This document shows positions 1 to 9,136 of a DNA stretch of 33,519 nt, piece after piece. The notes below the pieces were generated by a model. It was not told where the DNA came from. It made no database searches and was given only the letters and a program-made list of their open reading frames with translations. Numbering within the stretch: position 1 is the stretch's first letter; every line of letters begins with the position of its first letter. The stretch comes from Enterobacter sp. (GTDB taxonomy: Bacteria; Pseudomonadota; Gammaproteobacteria; Enterobacterales; Enterobacteriaceae), in the NCBI GenBank assembly GCA_022649305.1, contig JALCNW010000049.1:1-33519 (forward strand), in the 5' to 3' direction. The position numbers were made by a program, and so were the translations under genes.

Positions 1-644
1 ACCGGATTAATCGCGGCATGAACCTGCTTGATTTCGTCCATCATCGCTTCGTCAACGTGCAGACGACCGGCGGTATCCACCAGCAGCACGTCGTAGAATT
101 TGAGCTTCGCTTCTTTCAGCGCCGCATTCACGATATCGACTGGTTTTTGCCCCACGTCAGATGGGAAGAAATCAACTTCAACCTGTTGTGCCAGGGTTTC
201 AAGCTGTTTGATCGCCGCCGGGCGATAAACGTCGGCAGAGACGACCAGCACCTTCTTCTTGTGCTTCTCGCGCAGGAATTTACCCAGCTTACCGACGCTC
301 GTGGTTTTACCTGCGCCCTGCAGACCCGCCATCAGCACAACCGCTGGCGGCTGTGCCGCCAGATTCAGAACCTGGTTTTCTTCGCCCATCGCCGAAACCA
401 GTTCCTGACGAACGATTTTGACGAACTCTTGACCCGGCGTCAGGCTTTTGTTTACTTCATGACCAACCGCTTTTTCTTTAACGCGGTTGATGAAATCACG
501 CACGACCGGCAGTGCCACGTCGGCTTCGAGTAACGCCATGCGTACTTCGCGCAGCGTCTCTTTAACATTGTCTTCGGTAAGTCGTCCGCGGCCGCTGATG
601 TTGCGCAGCGAGCGCGACAAACGATCGGTTAAATTATCAAACAT
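1..644 (-). CDS. ffh: Signal recognition particle GTPase Ffh (N-terminal part, runs off window)
   Basis: This is the 54-kDa-homologue subunit of the bacterial signal recognition particle. It binds 4.5S RNA and signal sequences and, with FtsY, delivers nascent inner-membrane proteins to SecYEG. About 214 residues are present: the N-domain starting MFDNLTDRLSRSL and the first part of the G-domain, with the P-loop GLQGAGKTT near residue 107 and the VDTAGR motif near the window edge. The rest of the G-domain and the methionine-rich M-domain lie beyond base 1. The ATG at 644 matches the E. coli start as I remember it. The gene is divergent from ypjD, and the 166-bp gap between them holds promoter elements for both. 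Ordinary core gene. Confidence 0.97.
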   Translation of the reverse strand, partial: MFDNLTDRLSRSLRNISGRGRLTEDNVKETLREVRMALLEADVALPVVRDFINRVKEKAVGHEVNKSLTPGQEFVKIVRQELVSAMGEENQVLNLAAQPPAVVLMAGLQGAGKTTSVGKLGKFLREKHKKKVLVVSADVYRPAAIKQLETLAQQVEVDFFPSDVGQKPVDIVNAALKEAKLKFYDVLLVDTAGRLHVDEAMMDEIKQVHAAINP

Positions 645-707
645 TGTCTCTCGCCTGATGTAGAAACGTTGGGCCGCCACAGCGACACATACACAGAATT
701 TTGCCGG

Positions 708-713
708 AGTATA
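708..713 (-). promoter_or_regulatory. Possible -10 box of ffh
   Basis: TATACT on the minus strand lies about 65 bp upstream of the ffh start codon. The -35 region 17 bp further upstream (TAACAA) is a poor match, so only the -10 element is supported. Confidence 0.35.
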
Positions 714-744
714 ACATGAAGGCGTCTTTGTTGTTATGCAACGG

Positions 745-773
745 TTGGAGCACGCGTCACGTAACGTTATACT
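745..773 (+). promoter_or_regulatory. Sigma-70 promoter for ypjD
   Basis: TTGGAG (745-750) and TATACT (768-773) are separated by exactly 17 bp and lie 38 bp upstream of the ypjD ATG at 811. This is a good sigma-70 pair. It also argues against the longer open frame starting at 736, whose first codon would lie upstream of the promoter. Confidence 0.6.
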
Positions 774-810
774 GCTTCTCTTTCTTATTAAGACAACTGT
801 CGACGCCTAT

Positions 811-1602
811 ATGCCTGTTTTCGCACTGATCGCCCTTGTTGCCTACTCTTTCAGCCTCGCGCTGATTATTCCTGGCCTGCTGCAAAAAAACAGCGGCTGG
901 CGGCGAATGGCTATTTTGTCGGCGGTAATCGCACTGGTCAGCCACGCATTCGCCCTCGAATCGCGCATTATCCCAGGCGACGGCAGCGTGCAAAATCTGA
1001 GCGTTTTAAACGTCGGTTCGCTGGTCAGCCTGATGATCTGTACGGTAATGACCATCGTCGCCTCTAAAAATCGCGGCTGGCTGCTCCTGCCGATTGTCTA
1101 TGCGTTCGCGCTGATTAATCTGGCCTTCGCCACCTTTGTCCCAAATGAATTCATTACGCACCTGGAGACCACGCCGGGAATGATGGTTCATATTGGCCTG
1201 TCGCTGTTCTCCTATGCGACGTTGATCATTGCCGCACTGTACGCAATGCAGCTGGCCTGGATTGACTACCAGCTCAAAAATAAAAAACTGGTCTTCAACC
1301 ACGAAATGCCACCGCTGATGGTTATCGAACGTAAGATGTTTCATATCACGCAGATTGGCGTGGTACTGCTGACGCTCACATTGTGTACTGGCCTGTTTTA
1401 CATGCAGAACCTGTTCAACGTGGAGAATATCGATAAAGCGGTTCTCTCCATCATCGCGTGGTTTGTCTATATTGTCCTGTTATGGGGCCATTATCATAAA
1501 GGCTGGCGCGGTCGTCGCGTCGTCTGGTTTAACGTAGCGGGCGCCGGTATCCTGACTCTGGCCTATTTCGGTAGCCGAGTCATACAGCAGTTTGTCAGCT
1601 AA
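811..1602 (+). CDS. ypjD: Inner membrane protein YpjD, CcsA/CcmC-like fold
   Basis: A 263-residue polytopic inner-membrane protein with about eight hydrophobic segments, belonging to the cytochrome c assembly (CcmC/CcsA-like) superfamily. Its exact role in enterobacteria is not settled. It sits next to yfjD, a CNNM/CorB-type protein, and has been discussed with that Mg/Co transport group, but nothing here proves such a link. The start MPVFALIALVAYS is chosen because it matches E. coli YpjD and the frame upstream of it overlaps the promoter. Residues such as the conserved histidine in TPGMMVHIGL and the WGHYHKGWRG segment near the C-terminus fit the family. yfjD follows after 18 bp, so the two are probably co-transcribed. 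Confidence 0.92.
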   Translation: MPVFALIALVAYSFSLALIIPGLLQKNSGWRRMAILSAVIALVSHAFALESRIIPGDGSVQNLSVLNVGSLVSLMICTVMTIVASKNRGWLLLPIVYAFALINLAFATFVPNEFITHLETTPGMMVHIGLSLFSYATLIIAALYAMQLAWIDYQLKNKKLVFNHEMPPLMVIERKMFHITQIGVVLLTLTLCTGLFYMQNLFNVENIDKAVLSIIAWFVYIVLLWGHYHKGWRGRRVVWFNVAGAGILTLAYFGSRVIQQFVS

Positions 1603-1620
1603 GCAACAAAGGAGTTCCCC

Positions 1621-2910
1621 CTGGAACACATCTCTACCACCACGCTGATCGTTACGCTTTTCGTCATGGTGGTCATCTCCGCTTATTTCTCTGGCTCGGA
1701 AACTGGCATGATGACGCTGAACCGTTATCGGTTACGTCATCGCGCTAAGCAAGGTAACCGTGCCGCTCGTCGCGTCGAAAAGCTATTACGTAAGCCCGAT
1801 CGCCTGATTAGCCTGGTGCTTATTGGTAACAACCTCGTCAATATTCTGGCTTCCGCATTAGGCACGATTGTCGGGATGCGCCTGTACGGTAACGCTGGTG
1901 TAGCCATTGCGACCGGCGTGCTGACCTTCATAGTGCTGGTCTTCGCAGAAGTGCTGCCAAAAACCATCGCCGCGCTCTATCCAGAGAAAGTCGCCTATCC
2001 AAGCAGCTTCCTGCTGGCACCGCTGCTGATATTGATGATGCCGCTAGTCTGGCTGCTCAATATCGTCACCCGCTTGCTGATGCGCATGATGGGCATCAAA
2101 TCCGATGTCGTCATCAGTAGCGCGCTGAGCAAAGATGAACTGCGCACCATCGTAAACGAATCGCGCTCGCAAATTTCTCGCCGTAATCAGGACATGCTGC
2201 TGTCGGTGCTCGACCTCGAAAAAGTCAGCGTTGATGACATCATGGTGCCGCGTAATGAGATCGTCGGTATCGATATCAACGACGACTGGAAATCCATCGT
2301 TCGCCAGCTAACGCACTCCCCGCATGGCCGTATCGTGCTGTATCGCGATTCGCTGGATGACACCATCAGCATGCTGCGCCTGCGTGAAGCCTATCGTCTG
2401 ATGACCGAGAAAAAAGAGTTCACCAAAGAGCTTATGCTGCGCGCCGCTGATGAGATTTACTACATCCCCGAAGGCACCCCGCTCAGTACTCAACTGGTGA
2501 AGTTTCAGCGAAATAAAAAGAAAGTCGGGCTGGTTGTCGATGAATATGGCGATATTCAGGGGCTGGTCACGGTCGAAGATATTCTGGAAGAGATCGTCGG
2601 GGATTTCACCACCTCGATGTCACCTTCGCTTGCCGAAGAGGTCACGCCACAAAACGACGGTTCCGTGCTGATTGACGGTAGCGCCAACGTGCGTGAACTG
2701 AACAAAGCCTTTAACTGGCAGATGCCAGAAGATGAAGCGCGCACGATTAACGGCATGATTCTGGAAGCGCTGGAAGAGATCCCGGCCTCAGGTACGCGAG
2801 TGCGTATCAGCCAGTATGATATTGATATCCTGGACGTCCAGGACAACATGATTAAGCAGGTAAGAGTAATACCCGTGAAGCCACTGCGGGACAGCGTGGC
2901 GGAACAATAA
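1621..2910 (+). CDS. yfjD: CNNM/CorB-family inner membrane protein YfjD (CTG start)
   Basis: A 429-residue protein of the CNNM/HlyC-CorC group: an N-terminal DUF21 transmembrane domain (about residues 5-160, with the ISAYFSGSETGMM signature), two cytosolic CBS domains (about 200-330, including DIMVPRNEIVGID and LVVDEYGDIQGLVTVEDILEEIVGD), and a C-terminal transporter-associated domain (about 345-425). Family members affect Mg2+ and Co2+ handling; in Salmonella the related CorB/CorC proteins influence CorA-dependent efflux. The start is placed at CTG 1621: the frame reads LEHISTTTLIVT as in E. coli, and AAAGGAG lies 6 nt upstream. The first ATG (1666) would remove half of the first transmembrane helix. 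It converges with grpE across a REP element. Confidence 0.9.
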   Translation: MEHISTTTLIVTLFVMVVISAYFSGSETGMMTLNRYRLRHRAKQGNRAARRVEKLLRKPDRLISLVLIGNNLVNILASALGTIVGMRLYGNAGVAIATGVLTFIVLVFAEVLPKTIAALYPEKVAYPSSFLLAPLLILMMPLVWLLNIVTRLLMRMMGIKSDVVISSALSKDELRTIVNESRSQISRRNQDMLLSVLDLEKVSVDDIMVPRNEIVGIDINDDWKSIVRQLTHSPHGRIVLYRDSLDDTISMLRLREAYRLMTEKKEFTKELMLRAADEIYYIPEGTPLSTQLVKFQRNKKKVGLVVDEYGDIQGLVTVEDILEEIVGDFTTSMSPSLAEEVTPQNDGSVLIDGSANVRELNKAFNWQMPEDEARTINGMILEALEEIPASGTRVRISQYDIDILDVQDNMIKQVRVIPVKPLRDSVAEQ

Positions 2911-2913
2911 TAA

Positions 2914-2954
2914 CTGTAGGCCGGGCCTGGCGAAGCCGCCGCCCGGCGCTACAG
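2914..2954. repeat. REP-type palindrome between yfjD and grpE
   Basis: An inverted repeat with arms CTGTAG-g-CCGGGC and GCCCGG-cg-CTACAG around a short centre. It is the usual enterobacterial repetitive extragenic palindrome, placed as expected between two convergent genes. It may stabilise 3' ends or act as a weak bidirectional terminator; there is no T-tract. Confidence 0.8.
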
Positions 2955-2962
2955 GAGGGAAA

Positions 2963-3580
<618 letters not shown>

Positions 3581-3601
3581 TCATCTCGCTAACTTCGCTT
3601 A

Positions 3602-3629
3602 TTATGGGGATCAGTTTCCGGGATTCAAG
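3602..3629 (-). promoter_or_regulatory. Sigma-32 heat-shock promoter of grpE
   Basis: On the minus strand, CTTGAA (3624-3629) and CCCCATAA (3602-3609) are separated by 14 bp. This is essentially the RpoH consensus (CTTGAA-N13-15-CCCCATNT). It lies about 45 bp upstream of the grpE start codon. Confidence 0.9.
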
Positions 3630-3677
3630 GGAACAAAGCACATTGTCATCATCATTCGGCACAAGGACCTCCAGAAA

Positions 3678-4556
3678 ATGAATAATCATTTCAAGTGTAT
3701 TGGGATTGTCGGACATCCGCGTCATCCTACCGCGCTGACGACACATGAAATGTTGTATCGCTGGCTGTGCGCGAAAGGCTATGACGTCATTGTCGAACAA
3801 CAAATTGCGCAAGAGCTAAAGCTTAAAACCGTCAAAACCGGCACGCTGGCTGAAATCGGACAACAGGCCGATCTGGCGGTCGTCGTGGGCGGCGATGGCA
3901 ATATGCTAGGGGCGGCCCGCACGCTGGCTCGCTACGATATCAAAGTGATTGGTATCAACCGTGGCAACCTTGGCTTCCTGACTGACCTCGATCCAGACAA
4001 CGCGCAGCAACAGCTTGCCGATGTACTGGAAGGCCACTATATCAGCGAAAAACGCTTTTTGCTGGAGGCGCAGGTTTGCCAGCAGGACTGCCAGAAACGC
4101 ATCAGTACCGCGATAAATGAAGTCGTGCTCCATCCGGGCAAAGTCGCACATATGATTGAGTTTGAAGTCTATATTGACGAAATCTTTGCCTTTTCCCAAC
4201 GCTCTGACGGCCTGATTATCTCCACGCCAACGGGTTCAACCGCCTATTCGCTCTCGGCGGGTGGCCCTATTCTGACACCCTCGCTCGACGCCATTACGCT
4301 GGTTCCGATGTTTCCGCATACGCTAACCGCTCGCCCGCTGGTTATTAATAGTAGTAGTACTATTCGTTTGCGCTTTTCGCATCGCCGTAACGATCTGGAA
4401 ATCAGCTGCGACAGCCAGATTGCTCTGCCGATTCAGGAAGGAGAAGACGTACTGATCCGCCGATGTGACTATCACCTGAATTTAATCCACCCAAAAGATT
4501 ACAGCTATTTCAATACATTAAGTTCAAAGCTCGGCTGGTCAAAAAAATTGTTCTAA
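3678..4556 (+). CDS. nadK: NAD kinase
   Basis: ATP-dependent NAD+ kinase, 292 residues as in E. coli. It phosphorylates NAD+ to NADP+ in the cytoplasm and is the only de novo source of NADP(H). The diagnostic [11 protein letters not shown] motif is at residues 71-81 (catalytic Asp in GGDG), followed by [11 protein letters not shown], the NE motif in [11 protein letters not shown], and the glycine-rich [21 protein letters not shown] segment. The start [16 protein letters not shown] is chosen by match to the family; the open frame continues upstream but would run antisense through the start of grpE. It is divergent from grpE. Confidence 0.97.
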   Translation: MNNHFKCIGIVGHPRHPTALTTHEMLYRWLCAKGYDVIVEQQIAQELKLKTVKTGTLAEIGQQADLAVVVGGDGNMLGAARTLARYDIKVIGINRGNLGFLTDLDPDNAQQQLADVLEGHYISEKRFLLEAQVCQQDCQKRISTAINEVVLHPGKVAHMIEFEVYIDEIFAFSQRSDGLIISTPTGSTAYSLSAGGPILTPSLDAITLVPMFPHTLTARPLVINSSSTIRLRFSHRRNDLEISCDSQIALPIQEGEDVLIRRCDYHLNLIHPKDYSYFNTLSSKLGWSKKLF

Positions 4557-4573
4557 TTTTGCATCCAACGCTT

Positions 4574-4593
4574 TACTGTATAAAAAACCAGTT
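4574..4593 (+). promoter_or_regulatory. LexA box 1 of recN
   Basis: TACTGTATAAAAAACCAGTT contains CTGT-N8-CCAG, one mismatch from the CTGT-N8-ACAG core. It overlaps the -35 region of the recN promoter. The putative -10, TATACT (4594-4599), lies between this box and the next. Confidence 0.8.
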
Positions 4594-4595
4594 TA

Positions 4596-4615
4596 TACTG
4601 TATGAAAACACAGTT
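4596..4615 (+). promoter_or_regulatory. LexA box 2 of recN
   Basis: TACTGTATGAAAACACAGTT has a perfect CTGT-N8-ACAG core. It overlaps the end of the -10 element and the start site. Two LexA sites in tandem are the known arrangement for recN, one of the most tightly SOS-controlled genes. Confidence 0.9.
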
Positions 4616-4641
4616 ATGGTTTTTCATACAGGAAAACAAAT

Positions 4642-6303
4642 ATGCTGGCACAACTGACCATCAGCAACTTCGCCATTGTTCGTGAGCTTGAGATCGACTT
4701 CCTGAGCGGGATGACGGCTATTACCGGTGAAACCGGTGCAGGTAAATCTATTGCCATTGATGCGCTCGGCTTGTGCCTTGGCGGTCGTGCAGAAGGTGAT
4801 ATTGTTCGCGCAGGCGCTACTCGCGCCGATCTCTGTGCGCGTTTCGCCCTGAAAGACACGCCAGCCGCTCTGCGCTGGCTCGAAGCAAATCAACTGGAAG
4901 ACGGACGTGAGTGTTTACTTCGTCGCGTCATCAGCAGCGATGGTCGTTCACGTGGCTTTATCAACGGCACTGCGGTTCCCCTCTCCCAACTCCGCGAGCT
5001 GGGCCAGCTACTGATTCAAATTCACGGGCAACACGCTCATCAGCAGCTTATCAAGCCAGAACAACAAAAAAACCTGCTCGATGGTTATGCTGGTGAGTAT
5101 GCACTTACTCAGCTGATGGCAGAGCATTATCGCCTGTGGCATCAAAGCTGCCGCGAGCTGGCGCATCAGCAACAACAAAGCCATGAGCGTACCGCGCGTG
5201 CAGAGCTGCTGGAATACCAGTTGAAAGAGCTCAATGAATTCAGCCCGCAGCCGGGTGAATTCGAACTCATTGATGAAGAGTACAAACGCCTCGCCAACAG
5301 CGGTCATTTGCTGTCAACCAGCCAGCAGGCGCTCAATTTGCTGGCCGATGGTGAAGACGTCAATCTGCAAAGTCAGCTCTATACCGTGCGCCAACAGATT
5401 GCTGAAATTGTGAGTCTGGATAGCTCACTTACCAGCGTGCTGGAGATGCTGGAAGAAGCGGCCATCCAAATTTCTGAAGCAGGCGAAGAGTTACGCCATT
5501 ACTGCGAGCGTCTGGATCTCGACCCAAATCGTCTGTTTGAGCTAGAACAACGTATCTCCCGGCAGATCTCGCTGGCGCGTAAACATCATATCTCGCCAGA
5601 AGAACTGCCGAATTATCACCAGTCACTGCTGGATGAACAGCAACAGTTGGACGATCAGGCCGACTCGCTGGAGACGCTGTCACTGGCGGTTAGCGTTCAC
5701 CATCAGCAGGCGCTGACAACGGCGAAACAGTTGCATGATATTCGCCAGCATTACGCTCAGGAACTGGGTCAGCACATTACCGACAGCATGCACGCATTAT
5801 CTATGCCGCACGGTGTCTTTACCATCGACGTCAAATTTGAAGCAAATCATCTGACCGCTGAAGGTGCAGACCGCGTCGAATTCCGTGTGACCACCAACCC
5901 TGGTCAACCTTTGCAGGCCATCTCTAAGGTGGCATCCGGCGGTGAGCTTTCGCGCATTGCTCTGGCTATCCAGGTGATCACCGCGCGTAAGATGGAAACG
6001 CCAGCACTGATCTTTGATGAAGTGGACGTGGGCATCAGCGGACCAACCGCCGCCGTCGTTGGCAAGCTATTACGTCAGTTGGGCGAGTCAACCCAGGTCA
6101 TGTGCGTAACCCACCTGCCACAGGTGGCCGGTTGTGGGCATCATCATTTCTTCGTCAGTAAAGAAACCGATGGCGAAATGACAGAAACCCATATGCAGAC
6201 ACTGGACAAACGTGCTCGTTTACAGGAGCTGGCACGTCTGCTGGGCGGCAGCGAAGTCACCCGCAATACGCTCGCAAACGCCAAAGAACTGCTGGCTGCA
6301 TAA
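4642..6303 (+). CDS. recN: DNA repair protein RecN (SMC-like ATPase)
   Basis: RecN, 553 residues, an SMC-related ATPase that acts with RecA in double-strand-break repair and sister-chromatid cohesion. The N-terminal Walker A is GETGAGKS (residues 29-36). Long coiled-coil arms occupy roughly 160-380. The C-terminal head has the ABC signature [12 protein letters not shown] (about 432-443) and Walker B in [12 protein letters not shown] (about 455-466). The C-terminus ends in LLAA, resembling the degron that makes E. coli RecN a ClpXP substrate. The ATG is followed by [12 protein letters not shown], the family N-terminus. Two LexA boxes directly upstream show SOS control. Confidence 0.96.
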   Translation: MLAQLTISNFAIVRELEIDFLSGMTAITGETGAGKSIAIDALGLCLGGRAEGDIVRAGATRADLCARFALKDTPAALRWLEANQLEDGRECLLRRVISSDGRSRGFINGTAVPLSQLRELGQLLIQIHGQHAHQQLIKPEQQKNLLDGYAGEYALTQLMAEHYRLWHQSCRELAHQQQQSHERTARAELLEYQLKELNEFSPQPGEFELIDEEYKRLANSGHLLSTSQQALNLLADGEDVNLQSQLYTVRQQIAEIVSLDSSLTSVLEMLEEAAIQISEAGEELRHYCERLDLDPNRLFELEQRISRQISLARKHHISPEELPNYHQSLLDEQQQLDDQADSLETLSLAVSVHHQQALTTAKQLHDIRQHYAQELGQHITDSMHALSMPHGVFTIDVKFEANHLTAEGADRVEFRVTTNPGQPLQAISKVASGGELSRIALAIQVITARKMETPALIFDEVDVGISGPTAAVVGKLLRQLGESTQVMCVTHLPQVAGCGHHHFFVSKETDGEMTETHMQTLDKRARLQELARLLGGSEVTRNTLANAKELLAA

Positions 6304-6441
6304 ACTTTTTCGGGAACTCAGGGTCATACAGAACAACAAAAACGCCGTAAGACCGGTTTCAAAGTGAGGCAAGGTCTATTATCATCGGCATATAACATAT
6401 GAGCCGCGTATTGCTCGGGCCCGAAAAGGAATCAAATCACT

Positions 6442-6783
6442 ATGCGCTGTAAAACGCTGACCGCTGTCGCAGCGGTTCTTCTGATGTTGACCGCAGGTTG
6501 TTCCACTCTGGAGCGAGTGGTTTACCGTCCTGACATCAACCAGGGGAACTACCTCACACCTAACGATGTGTCAAAAATTCGTGTCGGTATGACACAACAG
6601 CAGGTCGCTTACACACTGGGAACGCCGATGATGTCCGATCCGTTCGGTACCAATACCTGGTTCTACGTGTTCCGCCAGCAGCCTGGGCATGAAGGCGTCA
6701 CTCAGCAAACGCTGACCCTGACCTTTAACAGCAGCGGCGTGTTAACCAACATTGATAACAAACCTGCGCTCACCAAAGAGTAA
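6442..6783 (+). CDS. bamE: Outer membrane assembly lipoprotein BamE (SmpA)
   Basis: BamE, 113 residues, a lipoprotein of the BAM complex that folds beta-barrel proteins into the outer membrane. The signal peptide ends in the lipobox LTAGC, with Cys20 the lipidated residue after cleavage. The mature part has the alpha-alpha-beta-beta-beta BamE/SmpA fold, with the conserved [27 protein letters not shown] region (given here by its positions, about residues 47-73). AAAGGAA precedes the ATG. It is monocistronic, with an intrinsic terminator right after it shared with convergent rnfH. The 138 bp between recN and bamE must contain its promoter, but I see no strong consensus pair there. Confidence 0.96.
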   Translation: MRCKTLTAVAAVLLMLTAGCSTLERVVYRPDINQGNYLTPNDVSKIRVGMTQQQVAYTLGTPMMSDPFGTNTWFYVFRQQPGHEGVTQQTLTLTFNSSGVLTNIDNKPALTKE

Positions 6784-6798
6784 GGTTTTAAAAATGTA

Positions 6799-6826
6799 AA
6801 AAGGTGCTCAATGAGCACCTTTTTTG
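6799..6826. terminator. Bidirectional intrinsic terminator, bamE / rnfH
   Basis: AAGGTGCTCA and TGAGCACCTT form a GC-containing stem, preceded by an A-run and followed by a T-run, so it can terminate both convergent transcripts. Confidence 0.9.
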
Positions 6827-6851
6827 TATTCTCGCGATGTCATAACTGACG

Positions 6852-7145
6852 CTACTGCGCCTTGCCTGCTTTCTCTGCACGCTGCCGACGTAACGCTTTC
6901 GGGTCTGCAATCAACGGGCGATAAATCTCAACGCGATCGCCATCCTTAACCACATCGGCCAGTTTTACAGCGCGACTGTAAATACCGACTTTATTTTTAG
7001 CCAGATCGATATCACGGCGCAGCTCCAGTAAACCCGACGCGCGGATGGCCTCCTCAACGGTGGCCCCTTCGTCGAGTTTTACCCGTTGCAGATACTGCTT
7101 TTCCGGCAACGCGTAGGCCACTTCTACAGCAATCTTAAGCGACAC
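6852..7145 (-). CDS. rnfH: RnfH family ubiquitin-like protein
   Basis: A 97-residue beta-grasp (ubiquitin-fold) protein of the RnfH/YfjF family. Its function is unproven; it has been proposed as the partner of RatA in a toxin-antitoxin pair because of gene order. The start is GTG at 7143-7145, giving [17 protein letters not shown], which aligns with the E. coli protein; upstream residues in the same frame lie inside ratA. It overlaps the 3' end of ratA by 11 bp, so it is translationally coupled to it. The C-terminal tail [16 protein letters not shown] is basic, as in the family. Confidence 0.92.
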   Translation of the reverse strand: MSLKIAVEVAYALPEKQYLQRVKLDEGATVEEAIRASGLLELRRDIDLAKNKVGIYSRAVKLADVVKDGDRVEIYRPLIADPKALRRQRAEKAGKAQ

Positions 7146-7611
7146 TGTAAACCTCTTTGGCGCGGACAGTGAACGCCTGAACCATATTCGAAGCCAGCTC
7201 TTTAAAGATCCGACCGAACGCCAGCTCAATCAGTTTATTGGTAAATTCAAAATCCAGGTGGAATTCAATGCGACACGCATCAGCACTCAGCGGTGTAAAC
7301 TTCCAGCCACCCATCAACTTTTTGAACGGGCCATCCACCAGATGCATCAAAATGGTTTGATTATCGGTCAGCGTATTACGGGTGGTGAACGTTTTGCTGA
7401 TCCCAGCTTTAGAAACATCCACTGCCGCCGTCATCTGGTTTGGACCAGCGTCCAGCACTCGGCTACCGGTACACCCCGGAATAAACTGCGGGTAGGACTT
7501 CACATCGTTCACTAACTGGTACATTTGTTCCACACTGTAGGGGACAAGCGCAGTACGGCTAATCTGAGGCATAGCATTTTCCATGGTCACACAACGGACA
7601 AATAATAACAT
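7135..7611 (-). CDS. ratA: RatA: START-like / ubiquinone-binding family protein
   Basis: A polyketide cyclase/SRPBCC (START-like) protein, 158 residues from the first ATG or 145 from the internal ATG at 7572 ([13 protein letters not shown]). E. coli RatA was reported to bind 50S subunits and block 70S formation. Its COQ10-like fold suggests a role in ubiquinone handling, which may be the more general one. Visible family features are [39 protein letters not shown] and the C-terminal helix. The long start has AAGGG spaced about 5 nt upstream; the short start has no evident site, so I keep the long form with reservation. It is divergent from smpB. Confidence 0.9.
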   Translation of the reverse strand: MLLFVRCVTMENAMPQISRTALVPYSVEQMYQLVNDVKSYPQFIPGCTGSRVLDAGPNQMTAAVDVSKAGISKTFTTRNTLTDNQTILMHLVDGPFKKLMGGWKFTPLSADACRIEFHLDFEFTNKLIELAFGRIFKELASNMVQAFTVRAKEVYSVA

Positions 7612-7734
7612 TTATCCCTTGTTAAAAAAACGCTAAGCCTCATCTCGTGCTAAGATAGCGCGTTAGACCTCACAGGACGCAATCGCAATGAGGTTACTTT
7701 TTGAAATCAGATTACCTATGGTTTTACGACACTT

Positions 7735-8217
7735 ATGACGAAGAAAAAAGTACATAAACCTGGCTCGGCAACCATTGCGCTCAATAAGCGTGCCCGCCAT
7801 GAATATTTCATTGAAGAAGAATTCGAAGCTGGTCTTGCGCTGCAAGGCTGGGAAGTTAAATCGTTGCGTGCGGGTAAAGCCAACATCAGCGACAGCTATG
7901 TGATCATGATTGAAGGCGAAGCCTTCCTGTTTGGCGCAAACTTTACGCCGCTGGCCGTTGCCTCGTCGCACTACGTTTGTGACCCAACGCGCACCCGTAA
8001 GCTGCTGCTAAACCAGCGCGAACTGGAATCCCTTTTCGGACGTATCAACCGTGAAGGTTACACCGTCGTCGCGCTGTCGCTGTACTGGAAAAACGCCTGG
8101 TGTAAAGTGAAAATCGGCGTTGCGAAAGGTAAGAAACAACATGATAAACGTTCCGATCTAAAAGATCGTGAATGGCAGGTCGATAAAGCGCGCATTATGA
8201 AACATGCTGGGCGCTAA
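7735..8217 (+). CDS. smpB: SsrA-binding protein SmpB
   Basis: SmpB, 160 residues, full length. It binds the tRNA-like domain of tmRNA, carries it into the A site of stalled ribosomes and places its C-terminal tail in the empty mRNA channel. The oligonucleotide-binding barrel (about residues 8-130, with [22 protein letters not shown] and the LLLNQRELE segment) and the basic tail ending [18 protein letters not shown] are intact. The partner RNA gene ssrA starts 100 bp downstream, the standard enterobacterial pairing. Confidence 0.97.
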   Translation: MTKKKVHKPGSATIALNKRARHEYFIEEEFEAGLALQGWEVKSLRAGKANISDSYVIMIEGEAFLFGANFTPLAVASSHYVCDPTRTRKLLLNQRELESLFGRINREGYTVVALSLYWKNAWCKVKIGVAKGKKQHDKRSDLKDREWQVDKARIMKHAGR

Positions 8218-8271
8218 TTCCTGCACAGATTTTGTTCGTATTACAACGATTTAAGAACTTCACGTTCCGGG

Positions 8272-8302
8272 CTGGCATCACGGGTGCCAGTTCTGATATA
8301 CT
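8272..8302 (+). promoter_or_regulatory. ssrA promoter with palindrome in the spacer
   Basis: The -10 element TATACT (8297-8302) lies about 15 bp before the mature tmRNA 5' end, allowing the short 5' extension removed by RNase P. The -35 region is weak (TGGCAT, 8273-8278). It overlaps one arm of a perfect 6-bp inverted repeat, CTGGCA (8272-8277) and TGCCAG (8285-8290). Confidence 0.55.
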
Positions 8303-8316
8303 GAGTTCGACACATT

Positions 8317-8679
8317 GGGGCTGATTCTGGATTCGACGGGATTTGCGAAACCCAAGGTGCATGCCGAGGGGCGGTTTGCCTCGTAAAAAGCCGCAAAAAA
8401 ATAGTCGCAAACGACGAAAACTACGCTTTAGCAGCTTAATAACCTGCTAAGAGCCCTCTCTCCCTAGCTTCCGCTCTTAAGACGGGGATCAAGAGAGGTC
8501 AAAACCAAAAGAGATCGCGTGGATGTCCTGCCTGGGGCTGAAGGGCTAAAACTAATCAGGCTAGTTCGTTAGTGGCGTGTCTGTCCGCAGCTGGCGTGCG
8601 AATGTAAAGACTGACTAAGCATGTAGTACCGAGGATGTAGAAATTTCGGACGGGGGTTCAAATCCCCCCAGCTCCACCA
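8317..8679 (+). ncRNA. ssrA: Transfer-messenger RNA (tmRNA, SsrA)
   Basis: A complete 363-nt tmRNA, from GGGGCTGATTCTGG to the encoded CCA. The two ends pair as an alanine-tRNA-like acceptor stem (GGGGCT with AGCTCC, G-U at the third pair), and the T-arm GGGGGTTCAAATCCCCCC is intact. The tag reading frame is at 8407-8439: GCA AAC GAC GAA AAC TAC GCT TTA GCA GCT TAA, encoding ANDENYALAA. It works with SmpB to rescue stalled ribosomes and mark the products for ClpXP. The 3' end of this gene is a well-known integration hotspot for phages and islands; here it is followed by an accessory defence-type operon. Confidence 0.99.
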
Positions 8680-8722
8680 AAATCCTTTGTTGATGGTCAC
8701 CAGAGCCTGATACGAAGTCCTG

Positions 8723-8757
8723 AAAGCCCGTTCGGCGCAAGCCTGCGGGCTTTTTTG
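8723..8757 (+). terminator. Intrinsic terminator of ssrA
   Basis: AAAGCCCG pairs with CGGGCTTT around a loop, followed by a T-run ending at 8756. It separates tmRNA transcription from the accessory operon. Confidence 0.9.
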
Positions 8758-9136
8758 TCTTTTAGTCAAACTAAATCTATAACATTAGTCCAACCCTGAC
8801 ATAAACCGGATAGCAACTTCAATGAGGTCATTGTTCAACGACACAAATCATTGAGGAACAAATGTAGCACATTTTTCTTGATAGACTATTTAACTTCAAC
8901 AGTCAGAGATGAAATAATATTTGTTCCTTTTGATAGCATTAAAATCTTCAGATAATCATTATTATGATGAGAATACTTAATAGCTGCTTAAGTAATGTTT
9001 TAATTGACAGCCTAAAAACCAAGGCTTAAGCGCGCTAACCAACAACAACACTCACTAGTATCAATCTGATATTAAAGGTTTTTTTAAAATGCGTCAATCT
9101 ATCTCATTTTAATTTATTAACCATACCCCCCCCAAG
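8758..9136. other. AT-rich intergenic segment upstream of the Zorya-like operon
   Basis: 379 bp with no convincing gene. It is clearly more AT-rich than the core genes, marking entry into acquired DNA. It contains TTGACA at 9004-9009 without a good -10 at 17 bp, TTGATA at 8930-8935, and a 7-codon frame at 9089-9112 (ATG CGT CAA TCT ATC TCA TTT TAA) with AAAGG at 9074-9078. A run of eight C residues (9126-9133) ends 3 nt before the first ATG of the next gene. I find no integrase and no copy of the ssrA 3' end. Confidence 0.6.

Noticed and set aside
18..533. 171-codon plus-strand frame
   Set aside because: Exactly antisense to ffh, rich in His, Gln and Arg, typical shadow composition.
736..810. 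N-terminal extension of YpjD by 25 codons
   Set aside because: Overlaps the -35/-10 pair at 745-773 and is absent from the known family N-terminus.
8569..8769. 66-codon minus-strand frame antisense to the tmRNA 3' end (contains WSWGDLNPRP)
   Set aside because: It is the reverse complement of the tmRNA tRNA-like domain and terminator; frames of this kind are commonly mis-annotated antisense to tRNA-like sequences.
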